A DNA stretch of 34,652 nucleotides, from the IMG/VR virus record IMGVR_UViG_3300006621_000087, positions 11,047 through 45,698 of that record, one strand, 5' to 3'. The notes beneath the pieces were generated by a model. The model searched no databases. It was not told where the DNA came from and worked only from the letters and a program-made list of their open reading frames with translations. This DNA comes from a virus. Each line of letters opens with the position of its first letter. The stretch's first letter is position 1. Shown here one piece after another: positions 30,649 to 34,652 of the stretch. Position numbers and translations under genes: made by a program.

Positions 30649-32638
30649 ATGCGATGGCTCCAGTCAATCCGTATACTCTTAACGATGATCCATCTCCACC
30701 GCCGCTGCCTCCACTATAACTAATCTGAGTAAGATCACTTCCGCCTTGTTGCAACATAATAGGTGCAATATTTGGAGCATTATTATTAAGTATAGTTAAG
30801 CCGCTACCATCACCGGGTGATAACATACTACCATCTCGAAGATTTGAATTAGATCTAAATTGTTTTAGATAATCCTCCAATTCTTGAATCATCTGCTGAT
30901 TTTGTTGATATTCATCTTCTTGTTTAATAAGAGCATCAAGCTCTTGACCTTCTCTTAGCCGAGTAACATATTCTGCTCTAGCACCAGGTTTTTCAATAAC
31001 TGTTCCTCTACCAAAATTACCAAGATTTACACCAGGCTGTAATAGTGCAGCTCCTGTCGCTGGATCATATTTACCTGCATTTTTCTCATCCCAGGCCTGT
31101 TGCGCGTATACATCTATAATTCCAGTACCCGTAGGCCTTGGCTCAACATTTTGACCTGTAAGAATCTTTTTATCTGCTGCTGATGGATCTAGTCTAAATA
31201 ATGCTTTTGCTAACATTATACCAAAAACTTCAGGACTTGCAAGTGCACCGGTCAAGCCAAATACAATACCGCCTCCTAAAGCACCCCAAGGACCGCCAAT
31301 CATAAATCCAAAGGCAGAACCAATAGCACCAGCCGCAAATCCAGTAAATAATGGTCCAATGATAGGACCTATACCGGCTATTTTCTTATCATCTGTATCA
31401 TACGTTCCATCAGTATTATTTAAAATATTATATATTCTATAAGCGTCGTAAACTGAAATTACAACAGATAGAATACCTGCGCCTCTTAATATACTACTAA
31501 ATATTTTAGAATATTTTGGATTTAATGTACTTTGTAAATATTTTAAAGCATCTGCGTCACTAGCAAAACCGCCTTTAACATTTTGAAGTCTATTTGCAGA
31601 ATCAAATTTAAACTTATCTGGGGCAGCTTTTGCAGCATCTACTCTTACTTGAGATTTTTCAAAGCCTTCAATTGTACCTGGAGGACCACCGCCACCTGTT
31701 GATTTCTTTGTAGAGCTTGAGCTTGGATTGGGTGTTTGCCCGCCTCTTGTTCCATCGTCTGGTGGGCCACTGGGTGGATAATTTTTTGGTGCATCTGGGC
31801 CATCGGTATCAGGCGGTCCAAAAAATTTATAGTACCAAGGTCTACCCTTTGCGTCTGGTTTCATGCCATTTTCTAAGTCGGCAGTCATTTTTCTATACTT
31901 ATATCTTGTTTTATCGACAGCTAAACCTAACAATCTTAACGACAGACCAACCATAGGAAACGCATAGAGAGCTGCAGTTGCTATTGTTTGCCAGTCCATA
32001 TTTCTGATATTTTCAAAAGTAGTATTTAAAGCAGAAAGATTTGTATTTAAATTAGTTAAATTAGTCTTAAAATTCTCTAAAGGTCCTTCTGGTGCAACAA
32101 ACGCATCAAAGTCTGTTTTCATTTTTTCGATTGCAGGACCAATAGAATCTAATGTATTAAATGTTTCGTCTTTAACACCAAGTTCTTTTAATAACGGTCG
32201 CATTCCGCCATATGAATCGACGAATCCTTTTAGAAAATTATAACCAACAAAACCAACACCGGCGCCTACTAATATGTTTTTAAGTGAAAAAGTCTTTGCA
32301 AGCGAATCTCCGATTTTATCAATAGCTTTATTAAAATCTTTTTTCTCTCCACCGTTGTCATAGTCGTCAGTTTGATTAGCAGTGGGTGTGGGTGGTGTAA
32401 CTTCGTCGAATTGTTCTTGAGCTCTGGCTCTTTCTGCAGCGTCAGTGGCAATACCCACTTGAGCTTTCATCATGTTTGTTTGTTCTATTACATTCGCATT
32501 AATACTTTGAAATAATCCATCAAATTTTTCAAGCTTAATATTTAAAGACTTAACAGAGTTTGTCCCACTATTTCTAATGAGATCTCCTTCCGCCTTTAAC
32601 CTATCTATAATAGCTTGTGTATCTTCTGAATAAGCCAT
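30647..32638 (-). CDS. Tape-measure or baseplate hub-like tail protein
   Basis: A 663-residue protein with a tail tape-measure layout. The N-terminal 80 residues are helical. Hydrophobic segments lie at about 121-139, 218-240 and 383-405, and a long Gly-rich membrane-prone stretch at 424-468. A Pro/Gly/Ser-rich linker runs from about 274 to 320, and the C-terminus is Gly/Ser-rich. In T4 the hub genes 26, 51 and 29 (tape measure) belong together, and the position after a gp26-like and a gp51-like gene supports a gp29-type role, though no direct match is claimed. AAGGA ribosome site before the ATG at 32638. Confidence 0.65.
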   Translation of the reverse strand: MAYSEDTQAIIDRLKAEGDLIRNSGTNSVKSLNIKLEKFDGLFQSINANVIEQTNMMKAQVGIATDAAERARAQEQFDEVTPPTPTANQTDDYDNGGEKKDFNKAIDKIGDSLAKTFSLKNILVGAGVGFVGYNFLKGFVDSYGGMRPLLKELGVKDETFNTLDSIGPAIEKMKTDFDAFVAPEGPLENFKTNLTNLNTNLSALNTTFENIRNMDWQTIATAALYAFPMVGLSLRLLGLAVDKTRYKYRKMTADLENGMKPDAKGRPWYYKFFGPPDTDGPDAPKNYPPSGPPDDGTRGGQTPNPSSSSTKKSTGGGGPPGTIEGFEKSQVRVDAAKAAPDKFKFDSANRLQNVKGGFASDADALKYLQSTLNPKYSKIFSSILRGAGILSVVISVYDAYRIYNILNNTDGTYDTDDKKIAGIGPIIGPLFTGFAAGAIGSAFGFMIGGPWGALGGGIVFGLTGALASPEVFGIMLAKALFRLDPSAADKKILTGQNVEPRPTGTGIIDVYAQQAWDEKNAGKYDPATGAALLQPGVNLGNFGRGTVIEKPGARAEYVTRLREGQELDALIKQEDEYQQNQQMIQELEDYLKQFRSNSNLRDGSMLSPGDGSGLTILNNNAPNIAPIMLQQGGSDLTQISYSGGSGGGDGSSLRVYGLTGAIA

Positions 32639-32656
32639 GTTTTATTTCCTTTAATA

Positions 32657-32818
32657 TTAGTCTGCTTTTTGTGACTCAAGAAAGTCTACTATCATATCAA
32701 AATATAAGTCTCTTTCGTATGGCAGCATCTCTTCTATATCTTTTATGTTGTACTTATGATGCTGTGCCAATGCGAATATAACCTGATAATAATTACCTAA
32801 GTTAGTATGGCACAGCAT
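32657..32818 (-). CDS. Small hub-assembly-like protein (gp51-like, tentative)
   Basis: A 53-residue open frame on the minus strand that starts in a one-base TAATG overlap with the gp26-like gene and ends 18 bases before the next ATG. Its sequence (about residues 20-48) reads HHKYNIKDIEEMLPYERDLY, a short helix pair typical of the small helper proteins encoded between hub and tape-measure genes. Position fits the T4 baseplate hub assembly factor gp51; sequence alone is not enough to be sure. Confidence 0.65.
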   Translation of the reverse strand: MLCHTNLGNYYQVIFALAQHHKYNIKDIEEMLPYERDLYFDMIVDFLESQKAD

Positions 32819-33519
32819 TAGATAAAAAAACTGCGCATACCCTCCACAACGAATGTCTTTTCTTCATTGTTACTATTTTCGTATTTCATTTCATGTCTAA
32901 GTTTTGGCATTTTTTCAAAGAATATTTGTATGCCTTTAATAACATCTGCAGATAAACTATCTACAAAGTCTTCAATTTCTTTATCAGAATAATTGCTAAA
33001 TTCATGAACTTCGTCGTCAGATGCAATTTTGTCTAAACATGATACCATCATAACATAGTTAACGAGCGGATCATCAGTTTCCAACTCCATAACTTTTGCA
33101 AATTCGTTTATAGATGGGTACTTCAAAATTAATGTATACTCATCGTTAATCTTAACTTTATTTGTATCTGCCGGTGGTAATTCAATAATAACCTTTTCAA
33201 TATCTAATGATAGATCCACTCTTTCTTGTGTATCTGGATCTATCACATTAAACTCAATTAAATTATTAACTGACTTAGATCTTAGTGCTAACATAACATA
33301 TTCTAAGTCAAACATCGGCATTGTTTCAACATCGTGATCAATCAAGCAATTATTAATAACTTGCTTAACTGCTATAATTTCTTGAGCAGCATCTTTAGAT
33401 TCTGATGCCACTAAAAAAATCTTTTCTTCTTTAACCGTAAACGGTCTATATTTAATTTTCTTCCCATTTGAAGGTAATTCCAATTCAAAAATCGGTAAAT
33501 CGATCTTAGGTAAAGCCAT
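32818..33519 (-). CDS. 26: Baseplate hub subunit (T4 gp26-like)
   Basis: A 233-residue protein with the start pattern of the T4-type baseplate protein family: LPIFELELPSNGKKIKYRPFTVKEEKIFLVASESKD (residues about 8-43), then a middle with FDLEYVMLALRSKSVNNLI, as in gp26 relatives of marine T4-like phages. It is a structural or assembly part of the baseplate hub. GGAG ribosome site before ATG 33519; 14 bases after the stop of the upstream tube-like gene. Confidence 0.75.
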   Translation of the reverse strand: MALPKIDLPIFELELPSNGKKIKYRPFTVKEEKIFLVASESKDAAQEIIAVKQVINNCLIDHDVETMPMFDLEYVMLALRSKSVNNLIEFNVIDPDTQERVDLSLDIEKVIIELPPADTNKVKINDEYTLILKYPSINEFAKVMELETDDPLVNYVMMVSCLDKIASDDEVHEFSNYSDKEIEDFVDSLSADVIKGIQIFFEKMPKLRHEMKYENSNNEEKTFVVEGMRSFFI

Positions 33520-33533
33520 AATTTATTTCTCCA

Positions 33534-34295
33534 TTAACCAAAAAAGTCTTTAATTCGACGCACTTTGTTATTTACTCTTGTATATTTGTTTACTGCATCT
33601 TGTACTGATGTTGGTACAAGGTCAGCTCCGATTAATTGACCAACGGCGCCGATCTGTTGTATTAATCCTAGTAAACCATTTCCTCTACCGAATCTTGCGG
33701 TAGGCGATCCAATTCTCTCACCAGTAAATTGTATCCTATCATATTGAAGAGATACTGGTAACACTGAGAATGAATCATTATTTTCCCATGCTAAATCAAC
33801 ATCACCAATCATCATTGGAAATGCATTATCCAATATTACTTCGTAATACTGGCCTGACTGTTCGTAATTTGTAGAATATTGTCTAATTACTACTCTACAT
33901 GCATAATTGTCTTTATATCCTACTTCAAATGGTAACTTACCATCTACTTCTGCAAATGAGCCAGCAGCAGTACTTAAATTAACTACATTTTGAGCCCACG
34001 AGTGGAAAAAGGATAATATTTGATGATCTGAATCAAGCATAAAGATTGCCTGAACTGGTTCAGTATTAACGCCTAACGGTTGTAATTTACGAAACTGAGC
34101 CACTTGATCATTTTGTACGGTGGTAAATGTAATGCCTGGAATAGAAGCATTCTTACAAAAGAATATAAGATCTCTTGAACTTGCTCTTGACTTTACATTT
34201 GCTGGTCTTGATATTTGTACTTCGAATAAAGAACCACGCGCCGGACCACCGAACCAGTCTAATTGGGTTTTAAATTCTGATATGTTAAATGCCAT
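33534..34295 (-). CDS. Tail tube family protein (gp19/gp54-like)
   Basis: A 253-residue protein with features of the T4 gp19/gp54 tube family: an N-terminal GGPARGSLFEVQISRP, a segment LIFFCKNASIPG (residues 43-54) where tube proteins have the conserved FxCxxxxLPG motif, and alternating strands in the middle (FEVGYKDNYACRVVI and SFSVLPVSLQYDRIQF). At 253 residues it is longer than a plain tube subunit (gp19, 163) and shorter than gp54 (320), so it is more likely a baseplate tube initiator than the main tube. It shares one base with the preceding gene (TAATG). Confidence 0.7.
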   Translation of the reverse strand: MAFNISEFKTQLDWFGGPARGSLFEVQISRPANVKSRASSRDLIFFCKNASIPGITFTTVQNDQVAQFRKLQPLGVNTEPVQAIFMLDSDHQILSFFHSWAQNVVNLSTAAGSFAEVDGKLPFEVGYKDNYACRVVIRQYSTNYEQSGQYYEVILDNAFPMMIGDVDLAWENNDSFSVLPVSLQYDRIQFTGERIGSPTARFGRGNGLLGLIQQIGAVGQLIGADLVPTSVQDAVNKYTRVNNKVRRIKDFFG

Positions 34296-34652
34296 TATCT
34301 TCCTCTTACGATTCGTCTAGAATCAGCATATACTTGGGTAGCAGTAGCACCAACAAACTGTTGAGTAGGTAAGAACAATGCAATATCCCATTCTGATGGA
34401 TTGATATATGCTGGTTTAGTTCTTACATGTGCATTCAAATAATGTTTAATCGTTGGCTGAAACTCTTTAAATTTTGCAGCGCTGTTTAGTACTTTATATG
34501 ACGCAGATAGTCTCGTTGTTTCGTCAAATGCTTTATTAGTTAACACGGTATATAATTGATCCATTAGTTTTGCTCTTAAAATCGGTGGCAAATAATGCAT
34601 GTTAATACCAAGAAACCCACCCTTTGCTTTATTTATTGGAAAAATAAGCGGA
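34295..34652 (-). CDS. Tail-region protein, start beyond window
   Basis: The frame stays open from the right edge of the window on the minus strand, so the protein begins outside; an internal ATG at 34600 need not be the start. At least 118 residues are visible. A segment GGFLGINMHYLPPILRAKLMDQ is followed by helices and a C-terminal basic RRIVRGR. I recall similar proteins next to baseplate genes in marine T4-like phages but cannot give a function. Stop overlaps the next start by one base. Confidence 0.6.
   Translation of the reverse strand, partial: PLIFPINKAKGGFLGINMHYLPPILRAKLMDQLYTVLTNKAFDETTRLSASYKVLNSAAKFKEFQPTIKHYLNAHVRTKPAYINPSEWDIALFLPTQQFVGATATQVYADSRRIVRGR

Noticed and set aside
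31717-31956. Plus-strand ORF inside the tape-measure-like gene
   Set aside because: Antisense shadow of a 663-residue gene; no ribosome site or family features.
1-34652. tRNA genes, insertion sequences, integrase, CRISPR arrays
   Set aside because: No cloverleaf-sized gap, transposase motif or spaced repeat array was seen; intergenic gaps are all under about 180 bases and are accounted for.

Overview
The window looks like part of the genome of a lytic T4-like myovirus of the marine, AT-rich type, infecting a Gram-negative bacterium. The evidence is a set of recognisable T4 core genes: sliding clamp gp45, clamp loader gp44 and gp62, RegA, a dCMP hydroxymethylase like gp42, a DexA-type exonuclease, dUTPase, Hsp20, and baseplate/tail genes of the gp26 and gp19/gp54 families. 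Genes are packed with ATGA, TAATG or short overlaps. I see no tRNA, insertion sequence, integrase or CRISPR array. The exact host cannot be read from the sequence.

Region 1 (1-2563, + strand): the 3' part of a large fibre-like virion gene and a small coiled-coil protein.

Region 2 (2583-13458, + strand): a 10.9-kb overlapping gene train made almost entirely of small-molecule or modification enzymes. It holds two paralogous radical SAM/SPASM proteins, a single and a tandem-duplicated GT-A glycosyltransferase, two SAM methyltransferases, a very compact fatty acid desaturase, a GNAT-like protein, and six clear 2OG-Fe(II) dioxygenase-fold proteins plus one degenerate relative. I found no sigma70-like promoter inside it. 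It probably belongs to the late transcription unit of the fibre gene and may decorate a virion or cell-surface target.

Region 3 (13459-18641, + strand): small early genes of unknown function, each group behind a consensus promoter. It ends in nucleotide metabolism: a dGTP/dATP diphosphohydrolase-like protein, a dCMP hydroxymethylase with the Asp that marks cytosine specificity, a dCMP deaminase and an FdxA-type 7Fe ferredoxin.

Region 4 (18642-25601, + strand): a cassette with myo-inositol-1-phosphate synthase, a HAD phosphatase-like protein, a protein resembling the aGPT-pyrophosphorylase/amino-acid:DNA transferase families of DNA hypermodification, an SGNH-like hydrolase, a divergent cytosine-C5 methyltransferase, DexA and a GT-A glycosyltransferase. 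Together with the dCMP hydroxymethylase, this suggests hydroxymethylcytosine DNA that is elaborated further. An inositol-linked modification is the most interesting untested possibility.

Region 5 (25602-30646, + strand): the replication module 45-x-44-(four small genes)-62-regA-dut, then a strong terminator, a T4-type late promoter and hsp20, a tiny membrane protein and a second terminator.

Region 6 (30647-34652, - strand): convergent tail/baseplate genes (tape-measure-like protein, a gp51-like small protein, gp26, a gp19/gp54-family tube protein, and an unknown protein running off the edge).

Ten promoters share the form GTTGACA, exactly 17 bp, then TATAAT or a one-base variant. Four of them lie inside coding sequences. 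All are in the early/middle region and none were found in the fibre/modification train.
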